Part shown: piece by piece, positions 14,419 through 21,677 of the stretch
Numbering within the stretch: the first letter of the stretch is position 1
Layout: every line of letters starts with the position of its first letter
DNA from: Candidatus Gottesmanbacteria bacterium
GTDB lineage: Bacteria > Patescibacteriota > Microgenomatia > JACOXO01
Assembly (NCBI GenBank): GCA_016182365.1
Contig: JACOXO010000038.1
Location: 1 to 33,828, forward strand
DNA length: 33,828 bases
Reading direction: 5' to 3'
The notes under the pieces: generated by a model
Told to the model about the DNA's origin: nothing
What the model saw: only the letters and a program-made list of their open reading frames with translations
The model's database searches: none
Translations under genes and position numbers: made by a program

Positions 14419-15777
14419 TTACGCTTTATGATTCTGACTTCCAAACATTTTTATTACCTCGGTTAGAGTTGTTGCGTCTTTGGGTTTTTTGTCATCTCGA
14501 AATCTTATAAGTCGAGGGAATCTTAATGCATAGCCTGGGCTAACTACGGCAAAAGCTTTTTTATTTTTTGAAGGTCCCATTATCCGCCCGGCTGTATGTA
14601 CCTGGCTTCTGGTTATTTCATCTGCCGCAACTTCAACAACTAATGAAGGTGTAAGCCAGTGGTCAGCCTCAAGAAGTTTATCAACATCATAGGCCAAAGG
14701 CCTATCTTTTCGTTCTAATGGTTTTACTCTTTTATAGAATTCTTTGAATTGTTCATCTGTTAGTCCTGTTCCAATTTTTGAAACAGTTACAAATTTGTCA
14801 GATTTACTATCATAAACTCCTGTTAAGAACTGCCCCACTCCAAAAGCAGTTCTTTTTCCCTCACCTTTGGTATATCCCATAACCAGAACGTCAAAAGTAT
14901 CAGTTAAAGTTTTGCTCATTGCCCTTTTAAATTTAATCCAGTTAAATCCCCTCATGCCGGCCTGGTATACTCCGTCAAGTTTTTTGGCAATTATTCCCTC
15001 AAATCCTTTTTTCACAGACTCAGAAAAGAGCTGGTCAATTTGAGATTCTTTGGAAACGATAGTTTCCTGCGCATAAATTATTACACTACCCTGTTTTATT
15101 ATCTGCCTTAATTTTTCTTTTCTAGTTTTATAAGCAAGTGCAATATAGTTTTTGCCGTGATCATACAAAAGTTCAAAAGCAAATAGTTTTACAGGAATTT
15201 CAAGAGCTTTTTTTGCTATATCATATTTTCTTTTCCTCTGCATGGTTTGCTGGAAAGGAATAAATACACCATTTTTTGGGTTATAGGCAACGACTTCTCC
15301 TTCGAAAATTACTTCATCTGCACTAACTTGCTTTTTCACTCCTTCTACAATATCAGGAAACATATGGGTAACATCCTCCAGATTTCTTGAATACAGTTTA
15401 ATACTTGCCCCTTTACCCTTTCCGCTTTCCGCTTTCTTATAATGTACCTGAAGTCTTAAGCCGTCGTATTTAAATTCAACAGCGCAGCTGCCGATTTTAT
15501 CCAGAATTTCTGTGGGAGAGGTTAACCTATCTGCTTTTGCCATCAATATTGGAACTCCAATTGTAGGTTCTATATGCTTAATTCCCGATATCCCATTTTT
15601 TTTAATTTTAGTTGCTATATATCCCAAATCAGGTCGTACGTTATACGCCTTTTCAATTTCCTCTCTATATTCTTTGTTGCCGGATATTGTAAAAGAAAGA
15701 GCATCTAATATAGACATATCAGAAAAACCAAGGCGCATTTTATTAAGAGGGATTCTAACAATGTATCTTACCGACAA
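14419..15777 (-). CDS. lig: ATP-dependent DNA ligase, catalytic and OB-fold part (downstream of a frameshift)
   Basis: A 452-codon frame, nominally from TTG 15777. It begins in the middle of the ligase N-terminal domain (SVRYIVRIPLNKMRLGFSDM). The adenylation motif EFKYDGLRLQ carries the nucleotide-accepting Lys (residue 103 of this frame), followed by FEGEVVAY, EGIIAKKLDG and WIKFKR, then an OB-fold region. It joins DNA strands using ATP, in an archaeal LigI-like form. Residues AESGKGKGAS (encoded by the word repeat at 15407-15437) enlarge a loop after the KYDGLR motif. The missing start is in the frame at 15795-16124; joining the two by a -1 shift gives about 568 residues, normal for the family. 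Confidence 0.9.
   Translation of the reverse strand: MSVRYIVRIPLNKMRLGFSDMSILDALSFTISGNKEYREEIEKAYNVRPDLGYIATKIKKNGISGIKHIEPTIGVPILMAKADRLTSPTEILDKIGSCAVEFKYDGLRLQVHYKKAESGKGKGASIKLYSRNLEDVTHMFPDIVEGVKKQVSADEVIFEGEVVAYNPKNGVFIPFQQTMQRKRKYDIAKKALEIPVKLFAFELLYDHGKNYIALAYKTRKEKLRQIIKQGSVIIYAQETIVSKESQIDQLFSESVKKGFEGIIAKKLDGVYQAGMRGFNWIKFKRAMSKTLTDTFDVLVMGYTKGEGKRTAFGVGQFLTGVYDSKSDKFVTVSKIGTGLTDEQFKEFYKRVKPLERKDRPLAYDVDKLLEADHWLTPSLVVEVAADEITRSQVHTAGRIMGPSKNKKAFAVVSPGYALRFPRLIRFRDDKKPKDATTLTEVIKMFGSQNHKA
15407..15437. repeat. AAGCGG/AAAGGG word repeat in frame in the ligase gene
   Basis: On the minus strand the words AAGCGG, AAAGCGG, AAAGGG and TAAAGGGG follow one another. They encode a Lys/Gly/Ser-rich loop that interrupts two strands of the adenylation domain. 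The same words occur at 2748, 5421 and 20076. Confidence 0.5.
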
Positions 15778-15794
15778 ACTATCTAAGTTTTTAA

Positions 15795-16124
15795 TTAAAT
15801 CTGCAAGAAGTTTTTTGCGGCCTGCTGTTTCTTTAAAGCTTCAGCTGCAGTTCCCAAGTCTCCTTTTTCCTTAAATTCTAATACTACTTTATTTGGCTCA
15901 ATATCCAAAGCCTGAGAAATAGCTTCAATTATCAACTTGTCAGAAATCTGAAACTCTAAAGGATCATAAAGAGGAGTAACTCTTCCCTGCAAGAGGTAAC
16001 AGATTTTTTGAATTTCATTCTCATCTATTTTTTTAAAAAGCTCAGATAAAATTTCAACCATTTTATTTCTAAGCGTAGTATTTTCCAGCTTTTCCAAGTA
16101 GAGAGAAAGTTCGTGAAAATGCAT
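15795..16124 (-). CDS. lig: ATP-dependent DNA ligase, N-terminal domain (upstream of a frameshift)
   Basis: A 109-codon frame starting with MHFHELSLYLEKLENTTLRN, the helical N-terminal DNA-binding domain of archaeal-type ligases, with GRVTPLYDPLEF matching the conserved block. Family homology continues through LGTAAEALKKQQAAK and then moves into the -1 frame as KLLADLIKNLDSLSVRYIV; the zero frame stops five residues later. The change happens at A AAA AAC (15816-15810). Either the ribosome slips there or one A is missing from the run. Confidence 0.85.
   Translation of the reverse strand: MHFHELSLYLEKLENTTLRNKMVEILSELFKKIDENEIQKICYLLQGRVTPLYDPLEFQISDKLIIEAISQALDIEPNKVVLEFKEKGDLGTAAEALKKQQAAKNFLQI
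15810..15816 (-). other. A AAA AAC heptamer at the ligase frame change
   Basis: In the zero frame the codons are GCA AAA AAC, which form the classic X XXY YYZ heptamer for -1 slippage. A -1 shift here exactly restores the ligase frame (AAA CTT CTT GCA). An AGCAGG lies just upstream, but I see no strong downstream hairpin. A missing base in the A-run (sequencing or a real mutation) explains it equally well. Confidence 0.55.
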
Positions 16125-16134
16125 AGTCTGTATT

Positions 16135-16317
16135 TTAATGGAAAATCAGAAAGTATCCAACAATTATTGTTAAAATGAAAAAAACTCCTAAGGTAATAGG
16201 TATCCACCCCTGTTCCTGCTGCTGGATTTTATGAATCCCTTCTGCAATCAAAGTCAAAGAAAAAAGGCTAGGTAAGATAAGAGCAAGATATAAAAATGCT
16301 GGGTCTGTTGCTTGCAT
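16135..16317 (-). CDS. Small two-helix membrane protein
   Basis: 60 residues with hydrophobic segments at about 6-26 and 38-58 separated by a polar EGIHKIQQQEQGW loop. No family is recognised. It ends ten bases before the ligase start on the same strand, so co-transcription is likely. The upstream gap is filled by the AGGTT inverted repeat. Confidence 0.5.
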   Translation of the reverse strand: MQATDPAFLYLALILPSLFSLTLIAEGIHKIQQQEQGWIPITLGVFFILTIIVGYFLIFH

Positions 16318-16410
16318 AAATTCAGGTTTTAGGTTAGAGGTTGTAGGTTATAGCAAATACTATATATTTTTAGCTCTAAAACCTAACACCTACAACCTAA
16401 TCCCTAAAAC
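16318..16410. repeat. Intergenic inverted repeat of AGGTT/AACCT words
   Basis: The left arm carries GGTTTTAGGTTAGAGG and TTGTAGGTT. The right arm carries the complement (CTAAAACCTAAC, ACCTACAACCTAA, CTAAAACCT). Both arms are degenerate tandem runs and pair into a hairpin of about 90 bases with a loop near 16355-16368. It fills the whole gap between the Fic gene and the small membrane protein gene. Confidence 0.6.
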
Positions 16411-17478
16411 CTATTTCTTTAATACATATTGTGCTGCTTTAGTTTTTCCTGTCTTTTTTATTATGCCCTTATTCATAAGATCTTTCAAATCCCTAAGGAT
16501 GGTATCCTCAGATACTTTAGGAAACAGTTCAATGAATGTTTTATTTTGTAAAAAACCGGTTTTTTGGATATACTCAACAATAGTTATCTGTCTTTCTGAC
16601 AAATAAATCTGCTTGCCTCCCATCTGCTCTTTAATATGCACATCAGTTGAAAGTCTTTGTACTTTCTTTTTGACCTTCTCAAATTCTGAGGCTAGTCCTA
16701 GAGAAAAATATTCAAGCCAGGGAGTAAGATCGTATTTACCAGACATTCTTCCGCCGGATACAGCTTGCAGCGCTCTATAATAATCCGAGGCATTGTAGTC
16801 ATAATACTCCTCAAGAGAGAAAAATCTTTTAATGTCATACTGGTCTTTAAAAAGAACTAGAGTTGCAAATGCCCTTGCCACCCTACCGTTACCGTCAATA
16901 AAAGGATGGACTCTTACAATCTCATATTGGGTAATTCCTGCTTTTAACACCGGATGCAAATCATCTGCTGTTGTTTTTTTCAACCATTCAAAAAAGCCAC
17001 CCATAAGATAAGGGACTTCAACAGCCGGAGGAGGCCGAAATGAAATCTCTCCGGTTAAGGAATTTCTTATAACCACCTGAGCTTTTCTATATGACCCGCT
17101 TTTTTCAATGGGCATAATTTTATCAGTTGTTAATCTATGGATTTCTTTAAGCACGTTTTCGCAGTAGCAAAGATCACCGGTTGCCTCAGCCAATTGATCA
17201 AGATAGCCCAGAACATTTCTGAAGTTAATTACTTCCTGAATATCTCTATCTCTTGCAATAACTTGTTTACCCTTCAAAACCGCATCTGCCTGTTCAAGGT
17301 TTAAGGCATTACCCTCAATATGGGTACCGTGATGAGTGCTTCTGACAAGCGCATCCTCCCTGAATTTTGCTTCCCAAGAAGGGACAAGGGGCGAGTTTAA
17401 AATTACGGCTCTTGCTGCCTCAATTACTCCAATACTTTTTAGAATCTTATTGTTTAGGGTAAAACTAGGTTCGTACAT
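16411..17478 (-). CDS. Fic-family protein with C-terminal winged helix
   Basis: A 355-residue protein. The Fic active-site motif HPFIDGNGR is at 191-199 with catalytic His191, preceded by a Fic N-terminal domain. Family knowledge: Fic enzymes transfer AMP (or other nucleotides) to hydroxyl groups on proteins. An inhibitory-helix-like segment GTHIEGN (about 51-57, Glu55) lies in the N-terminus, as in class II Fic proteins, although the usual Ser/Thr at the first position is Gly. Residues about 290-355 form a winged helix-turn-helix (LSERQITIVEYIQKTGF, then DTILRDLKDL), common in Fic proteins that regulate their own gene. It is divergent from mscS with 53 bases between. Confidence 0.9.
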   Translation of the reverse strand: MYEPSFTLNNKILKSIGVIEAARAVILNSPLVPSWEAKFREDALVRSTHHGTHIEGNALNLEQADAVLKGKQVIARDRDIQEVINFRNVLGYLDQLAEATGDLCYCENVLKEIHRLTTDKIMPIEKSGSYRKAQVVIRNSLTGEISFRPPPAVEVPYLMGGFFEWLKKTTADDLHPVLKAGITQYEIVRVHPFIDGNGRVARAFATLVLFKDQYDIKRFFSLEEYYDYNASDYYRALQAVSGGRMSGKYDLTPWLEYFSLGLASEFEKVKKKVQRLSTDVHIKEQMGGKQIYLSERQITIVEYIQKTGFLQNKTFIELFPKVSEDTILRDLKDLMNKGIIKKTGKTKAAQYVLKK

Positions 17479-17519
17479 AAAATAATTGTTGCATATTTAC
17501 CGCATAATTTCAATAGTGG

Positions 17520-17531
17520 TATAATTTAGAT
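17520..17531 (+). promoter_or_regulatory. -10 TATAAT six bases before the mscS ATG
   Basis: TATAAT (17520-17525) is followed by six bases and the ATG at 17532, placing the predicted transcription start at the start codon. The expected -35 region has only TTACCG. Confidence 0.5.
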
Positions 17532-18308
17532 ATGATTTTAGATGATTTAGGTTCCAAGTATTTCACGCTTGATAAATCGATCCAGATTCTAGTTATTTTA
17601 ATTGGGACCATACTTGTTAATTTTATTGTAAGGAGATTTGTTAAACTTCCTCATCTTTTGGAAACTAAAAGAGCTAAAACTCTTCTTTCTTTGATTCAAA
17701 GCCTCGTATCTATTGTTATATTTATTCTAGGTCTTGCTCTTATTTTATCTGTTTTAGATATTGATATTACTCCCCTTTTGGCTGGAGCCGGTATTGTTGG
17801 TATCGCTGTTGGTTTTGGTTCTCAGGCATTAGTAAAAGATCTTATTGCCGGGTTGTTCTTGCTTGCTGAAGATTCAATTGCTGTTGGAGATTTAGTTGAG
17901 ATTGGCAAAGATAGAGGAATTGTCAAAAGGATATCATTGCGGACAATTGTTTTAAAAGATGACACTGGAGCACTTCATATCATTCCTGCGGGACAAATAA
18001 CGTCGGTTATCAATTTATCACGTGAAGATGCACAAGTAGTTATGGAAATACCTTTTAAGCCATCAGCATCAATTGAAAAAGTATATAAGGCAATAAGAGA
18101 TGAGATTAAACTTCTATCTATTGATAAAAGGTTTGAAAAAATGCTTCTTAAGAAACCTGAGCTTAAAGGAATAGAAACAATTGAGCCGGGAAAAGTCTTT
18201 GTGCGGATTATCCTGTATTGCAAAGCACCTGATCAGTGGAGATTAAAAAGAGAATTTTTATTTAGGCTTAAAAAAAGGTTTGAGAAAGATGATATTGAAC
18301 TAGCATAA
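17532..18308 (+). CDS. mscS: MscS-family small-conductance mechanosensitive channel
   Basis: 258 residues. Two to three membrane segments (about 18-36, 50-75, 80-100) lead into the Gly/Ala-rich pore helix AGAGIVGIAVGFGSQALVKD (about 84-104), the hallmark of MscS. The beta domain that follows includes VGDLVEIG and the conserved I-P/N block HIIPAGQITSVINLS. A C-terminal alpha/beta domain completes the protein. It opens under membrane tension to release solutes during hypo-osmotic shock. The sequence looks intact and starts from a predicted leaderless promoter. Confidence 0.94.
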   Translation: MILDDLGSKYFTLDKSIQILVILIGTILVNFIVRRFVKLPHLLETKRAKTLLSLIQSLVSIVIFILGLALILSVLDIDITPLLAGAGIVGIAVGFGSQALVKDLIAGLFLLAEDSIAVGDLVEIGKDRGIVKRISLRTIVLKDDTGALHIIPAGQITSVINLSREDAQVVMEIPFKPSASIEKVYKAIRDEIKLLSIDKRFEKMLLKKPELKGIETIEPGKVFVRIILYCKAPDQWRLKREFLFRLKKRFEKDDIELA

Positions 18309-18315
18309 TCTATGA

Positions 18316-18359
18316 TGTACATTATTGACATCATGTACAGTATATGATAACCTATATTT
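18316..18359 (+). promoter_or_regulatory. Promoter/operator of the Phd/PIN operon
   Basis: Two TGTACA palindromes (18316-18321 and 18334-18339) are 18 bases apart, and TTGACA (18325-18330) lies between them. Seventeen bases further, a weak -10 (TAACCT, 18348-18353) lies six bases before the ATG at 18360, the same geometry as the other TA operons in the window. The paired TGTACA sites are plausible antitoxin binding sites. Confidence 0.5.
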
Positions 18360-18650
18360 ATGAGAACAATAAAAGTATCTGCTACCGAAGCGAGAAATAA
18401 CCTGTTCACACTTTTAAATCAGGTGCTTTATGAAAATACCAAAGTGATCATCACTAAAGCTGACGCTAAAGGAGAAGTTGTGTTAATTGCTAAAGAAGAG
18501 AAGGATAAAGAAATTAAGAAGAGAACTAGCATACTTAATGAAACTTTTGGAACGTTTAAAAATGTCTCTTTATCTGCCTATACTGACAATCGATTAAGAG
18601 GAAAGAGAGCAAAAGAATATCTTAATAAAGTCAGAAAAGGTAATGTCTAA
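18360..18650 (+). CDS. Phd/YefM-type antitoxin, module 2
   Basis: 96 residues with the family N-terminus (IKVSATEARNNLFTLLNQVL) and a strand-turn VIITKADAKGEVVLIAKEE, the Phd/YefM DNA-binding fold. The charged C-terminal part would wrap the toxin. It overlaps the PIN toxin gene by eight bases. The operon is autoregulated by analogy; two TGTACA sites lie in the promoter. Confidence 0.85.
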   Translation: MRTIKVSATEARNNLFTLLNQVLYENTKVIITKADAKGEVVLIAKEEKDKEIKKRTSILNETFGTFKNVSLSAYTDNRLRGKRAKEYLNKVRKGNV

Positions 18651-19044
18651 TATTCAAAGAGTTATTATTGATACTTCAATTCTTATTGATCATTTGCGGG
18701 GAACTTCAGAAGACTTTAAACTACTCGATAACTTACGTATTCAAGGAAAAATAGAACTTCTTATTCCTGATATTGTTATTTGCGAACTTTTTGCAGGAAA
18801 AGAAGCAAGGAAAAAGAAAGTGCAAGAAAATTTTAATAAACTTATTGAGGATCTTTCTGTAACTGGTTTAACAATTAACTCAGCCAAAATAGCTGGTAAA
18901 CTAATCCGTACATATACTCAAATTCCTGACCCATTTGATTTTCTTATTGCTGCAGTTGCTATAGAACAAAATGCATACATAGCAACACACAATATAAAAC
19001 ATTTTAAACAAATTCCACAAATTAAGTTATTAAAGATTTCATAA
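18643..19044 (+). CDS. PIN-domain toxin (VapC-like), module 2
   Basis: 133 residues with the PIN acidic residues Asp10 (IIDTS), Glu48 (ICELF) and Asp99 (PFDFLIAAVA), and THNIKHF at the last strand where many VapC proteins have T-x-N. It is a predicted Mg-dependent ribonuclease neutralised by the upstream Phd-type protein. Its 3' end overlaps the convergent nnrD gene by 23 bases. Confidence 0.88.
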   Translation: MSNIQRVIIDTSILIDHLRGTSEDFKLLDNLRIQGKIELLIPDIVICELFAGKEARKKKVQENFNKLIEDLSVTGLTINSAKIAGKLIRTYTQIPDPFDFLIAAVAIEQNAYIATHNIKHFKQIPQIKLLKIS

Positions 19045-19792
19045 CCTTTGGTATTTCATCTGCAAGGTCTGAGGCGTTAAAGTAATAGCCTACTTTTTTA
19101 AATAGTCTATCCCCAGCTTTTTTATTTATAACAGATCCCATATAAGCAGCGGAAAACGCGATATTTTTGCAATAAAGAGAGGCAACTAGTCCTGCAAGCA
19201 CATCACCTGTTCCTCCTTTAGTCATACCGCTATTTCCACCTTTAACCATTTTACATTCCCCTTTAGTACAAACAATATCAGTAACTCCTTTAACCAAAAT
19301 CGTGCAATTAAATTCATAACTCATTCTTTTAACAATATCTTCTGAAGGTTGGTTATTAAAAAGTCTTCTAAACTCCCGGGCGTGAGGAGTAAGAATTGAA
19401 TCTTGCGGTATCCAGGATAATTCCATCATCTGCAAAGCACCGGCATCAATCACCCATTTTTTATCAGGGTAGTTTTTAAGAAGCCTTTCAGTTATTTTTT
19501 TAGTCTCGTTATTTCTTTCCATTCCCGGTCCAATTAAAATACAGTCGTCCTCTTGTATGTAGCTTTCAACATCAGCTCGTTTAATAACAATCCCGTCCCT
19601 GAATTCTTTTTTTAACTCTTTTACGATTTGATTATTTTCTTCAGTTGAGGAGTAGTGAACAAGATCAACAATCCGGGATGCCACTTTCAAAGCCCAAAGT
19701 GAGGCTGCGTGAAACAGGTCAGATCCACCAATAAGAAGAAGCTTCCCATTTTGCCCTTTGTGAGAATTTTTAGCTGGGATATATAGTTTCAT
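19022..19792 (-). CDS. nnrD: ADP/ATP-dependent NAD(P)HX dehydratase
   Basis: 256 residues of the ribokinase-like YjeF C-terminal family. It carries GPGM (88-91), the DAGAL segment (116-120), TPHAREF (135-141) and the diagnostic GNSGMTKGGTGDVLAGL (186-202) with the catalytic Asp197. It dehydrates damaged (hydrated) NADH and NADPH back to the normal cofactor. The usual partner epimerase domain is not fused here. It is divergent from trmD and overlaps the module 2 toxin gene end to end. Confidence 0.9.
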   Translation of the reverse strand: MKLYIPAKNSHKGQNGKLLLIGGSDLFHAASLWALKVASRIVDLVHYSSTEENNQIVKELKKEFRDGIVIKRADVESYIQEDDCILIGPGMERNNETKKITERLLKNYPDKKWVIDAGALQMMELSWIPQDSILTPHAREFRRLFNNQPSEDIVKRMSYEFNCTILVKGVTDIVCTKGECKMVKGGNSGMTKGGTGDVLAGLVASLYCKNIAFSAAYMGSVINKKAGDRLFKKVGYYFNASDLADEIPKVMKSLIT

Positions 19793-19809
19793 GATCCAAT
19801 TTTAGCATA

Positions 19810-19828
19810 ATCCCGATTAAATCGGGAT
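19810..19828. repeat. Palindrome CCCGATTAAATCGGG between nnrD and trmD
   Basis: ATCCCGATT (19810-19818), one base, then AATCGGGAT (19820-19828). Its 15-base core differs only at the centre from the core of the pyrF insert (26074-26092 region). It lies over the position where the -35 box of trmD would be, so it might also affect transcription of both divergent genes. Confidence 0.55.
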
Positions 19829-19836
19829 AAATCTGT

Positions 19837-19848
19837 TACAATATCCCT
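19837..19848 (+). promoter_or_regulatory. -10 TACAAT six bases before the trmD ATG
   Basis: TACAAT (19837-19842), then six bases, then ATG 19849; a leaderless start is predicted. The -35 position falls in the CCCGATT palindrome. Confidence 0.45.
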
Positions 19849-20532
19849 ATGAAAATAGCTATATTAACTTTATTTCCGGCTATGTTCTCTGGACCATTTT
19901 CTGAGTCGATTGTAAAAAGGTCCCAGAATAAAAAAATTGTTGAGATTGAGATTGATAACCTTAGAAACTGGGCGATTGACAAAAGAGGAACAGTTGATGA
20001 AAAGCCTTACGGAGGCGGAGTTGGCATGGTCCTGCGACCCGAGCCAATATTCAATGCAATAGATGAGATACTAGGGAAAAGGGTAAAGCGAAAAGCGGTA
20101 AGGGTAGTTCTTTTGTCTGCAAGTGGCTCTCCTTATACCCAAAAAAAGGCTATTGAATATAGTAAATTAGATAGCCTGATTCTGATATGCGGCCACTATG
20201 AAGGTGTTGATCAGAGAGTTATTGACCATGTTGTTGATGAGGAAATATCAATTGGAGATTATGTGCTAACAGGCGGCGAGATTCCTGCAATGGTTGTTGT
20301 TGATAGCATTGTCAGGCTTATTCCAGGAGTCTTGGAAAATCCGGAAGCTATTGAAAATGAGTCATTTTCGCAAGACCTACTTGAATACCCACAATATACA
20401 AGACCTGAAGAATTTATGGGATATAAAGTACCTTCAGTGCTTTTAGGCGGAAATCATAAGAAAATAGAAAAATGGAGAAAAGAAAAAAGTATTGAAAAAA
20501 CAAAGAAGGTACGACCAGACCTATTAAAATAA
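19849..20532 (+). CDS. trmD: tRNA (guanine-N1-)-methyltransferase TrmD
   Basis: 227 residues, near the usual TrmD size. It methylates G37 of tRNAs using S-adenosylmethionine. Visible signatures are YGGGVGMVLRPEPIF, ICGHYEGVDQR and SIGDYVLTGGEIPAMVVVDS, which build the trefoil-knot SAM site, and the C-terminal helical domain with YTRPEEF. Residues GKRVKRKAVR before VVLLSASG are encoded by an AAGCGG/AAAGGG word repeat (20076-20106), giving a basic surface loop. Other key motifs are intact. It is not grouped with ribosomal protein genes here. Confidence 0.95.
   Translation: MKIAILTLFPAMFSGPFSESIVKRSQNKKIVEIEIDNLRNWAIDKRGTVDEKPYGGGVGMVLRPEPIFNAIDEILGKRVKRKAVRVVLLSASGSPYTQKKAIEYSKLDSLILICGHYEGVDQRVIDHVVDEEISIGDYVLTGGEIPAMVVVDSIVRLIPGVLENPEAIENESFSQDLLEYPQYTRPEEFMGYKVPSVLLGGNHKKIEKWRKEKSIEKTKKVRPDLLK
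20076..20106. repeat. AAGCGG/AAAGGG word repeat in frame in trmD
   Basis: On the plus strand it reads AAAAGGGTAAAGCG, AAAAGCGG, TAAGGG. It uses the same words as in the ligase, the 5416 gene end and the 2748 spacer, and encodes a Lys/Arg-rich loop. Confidence 0.45.
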
Positions 20533-20609
20533 ATTTCTAATTATACTAATTGCTCTAATTTCTAAATTGGAACATTGGGATTTGTTTAGGTTAATTAGGA
20601 ATTAGTTAA
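20533..20609. repeat. Inverted repeat of CTAATT/AATTAG words between trmD and recF
   Basis: The left half carries CTAATTATACTAATTGCTCTAATTTCT in pieces of CTAATT. The right half carries the complement (TTAATTAGGAATTAG, TTAATTAGG). The gap separates two converging genes. It might act as a two-way transcript end, but no T-run follows the stem. Confidence 0.5.
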
Positions 20610-21668
20610 TTAGGTCAATTTTATAACCTTCGCTTCCTTTAAAAATTTTCTGTCAACTAAATCCAACTCGGCAGTAGTTATAATTGTCTGATGGTTTTTA
20701 ACTATTGAAAAAATCATATGTCTGTTGTCTTTATCAAGCTCTGAAAATATATCATCCAAAAGAAGTATTGGTTTGCTTCCTGTCTTTTTCTCAATATACA
20801 GAAGTTCATTTAACTTAAGCCACAATACTCCCAGTCTCTGCTCTCCTCTGGATCCAAAATGTGCCAAATTCCGTTTAATTTCGAATTTCGAATTTCGAAT
20901 TTCGAATTTTAGGTCGTCCCTGTGTGGACCAACTAAGGTATTTGTTGCCATTACCTCCTCTTTTTCGTATTGTTTGAGCCTTTCTTTTGATATTTTACTA
21001 TGATCATAAACAATTGAAAAACTTTTGTTTTTAATTGGATCTTCATTTAAATTAATAAAATTAATAAATTCTTCTCTCTGTTTGGAAAGATATGATCCGC
21101 TATTTATAATAAGATCGTCCCAGTAAGGAAGCTGGTCAGGCGTTGCCTCTCCTTCCTTTATTTTGTAAAGAAGTCTGTTTCTGGCTCTTACCCCTTTTTC
21201 ATAAAGCCTTAAGTTTCTGTGGTATTCTCTATCAGTTTGAGATAAAACAAAATCTAAATATCTCCTTCTAGTGCTAGGTGAATTTATGATAAGGGCCAAA
21301 TCTTCAGGCCAGAAAAGACTAACTTTAAAACGTCCGGCAAAATCAATTGCCCTTCTTGGAATTTTATTTACAAAATATTTTTTAGATGCTACTTTCCTGC
21401 CATACAAATTTCCCCGTGTTAACAAAATTTCAAGTTCAGTCTCATCATCAACCAGTAGTTCTACTCTTGCGTAATCTTTTTCATGTTTAATTGTCTCCTG
21501 GTCAGAGGGTGTTCTGAAACTTTTACCAGTTGCCCCCAGGAAAATTGCTTCTAAAATATTGGTCTTGCCTGAGGTGTTTGGGCCGGAAATTATAATGGTT
21601 TGACTATTAAGGTCAAAACTGTTTTTTGAGTATGAACGAAAACTGTCTAAATGTATACTCTTTAGCAT
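20610..21668 (-). CDS. recF: DNA replication and repair protein RecF
   Basis: 352 residues with an ABC-type ATPase layout: Walker A GPNTSGKTN (29-37), RRYLDFVLSQ, GPHRDD, the signature block GSRGEQR and Walker B LLLDDIFSELD (about 302-312). RecF loads RecA at gapped DNA with RecO and RecR. An AATTTCG heptamer run at 20877-20910 adds KFEIRNSKFEIK in frame between GPHRDDL and the signature motif, a position that is short in relatives. Upstream genes on the same strand (21678 and beyond) are ten bases away. Confidence 0.93.
   Translation of the reverse strand: MLKSIHLDSFRSYSKNSFDLNSQTIIISGPNTSGKTNILEAIFLGATGKSFRTPSDQETIKHEKDYARVELLVDDETELEILLTRGNLYGRKVASKKYFVNKIPRRAIDFAGRFKVSLFWPEDLALIINSPSTRRRYLDFVLSQTDREYHRNLRLYEKGVRARNRLLYKIKEGEATPDQLPYWDDLIINSGSYLSKQREEFINFINLNEDPIKNKSFSIVYDHSKISKERLKQYEKEEVMATNTLVGPHRDDLKFEIRNSKFEIKRNLAHFGSRGEQRLGVLWLKLNELLYIEKKTGSKPILLLDDIFSELDKDNRHMIFSIVKNHQTIITTAELDLVDRKFLKEAKVIKLT
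20877..20910. repeat. Four tandem AATTTCG heptamers inside recF
   Basis: Units at 20877-20883, 20884-20890, 20891-20897 and 20898-20904, then AATTTT. Each pair of units creates TTCGAA palindromes. The frame is kept. The encoded residues (KFEIRNSKFEI) are characteristic of this heptamer read in one frame. Confidence 0.8.
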
Positions 21669-21677
21669 TTGTAGAGG

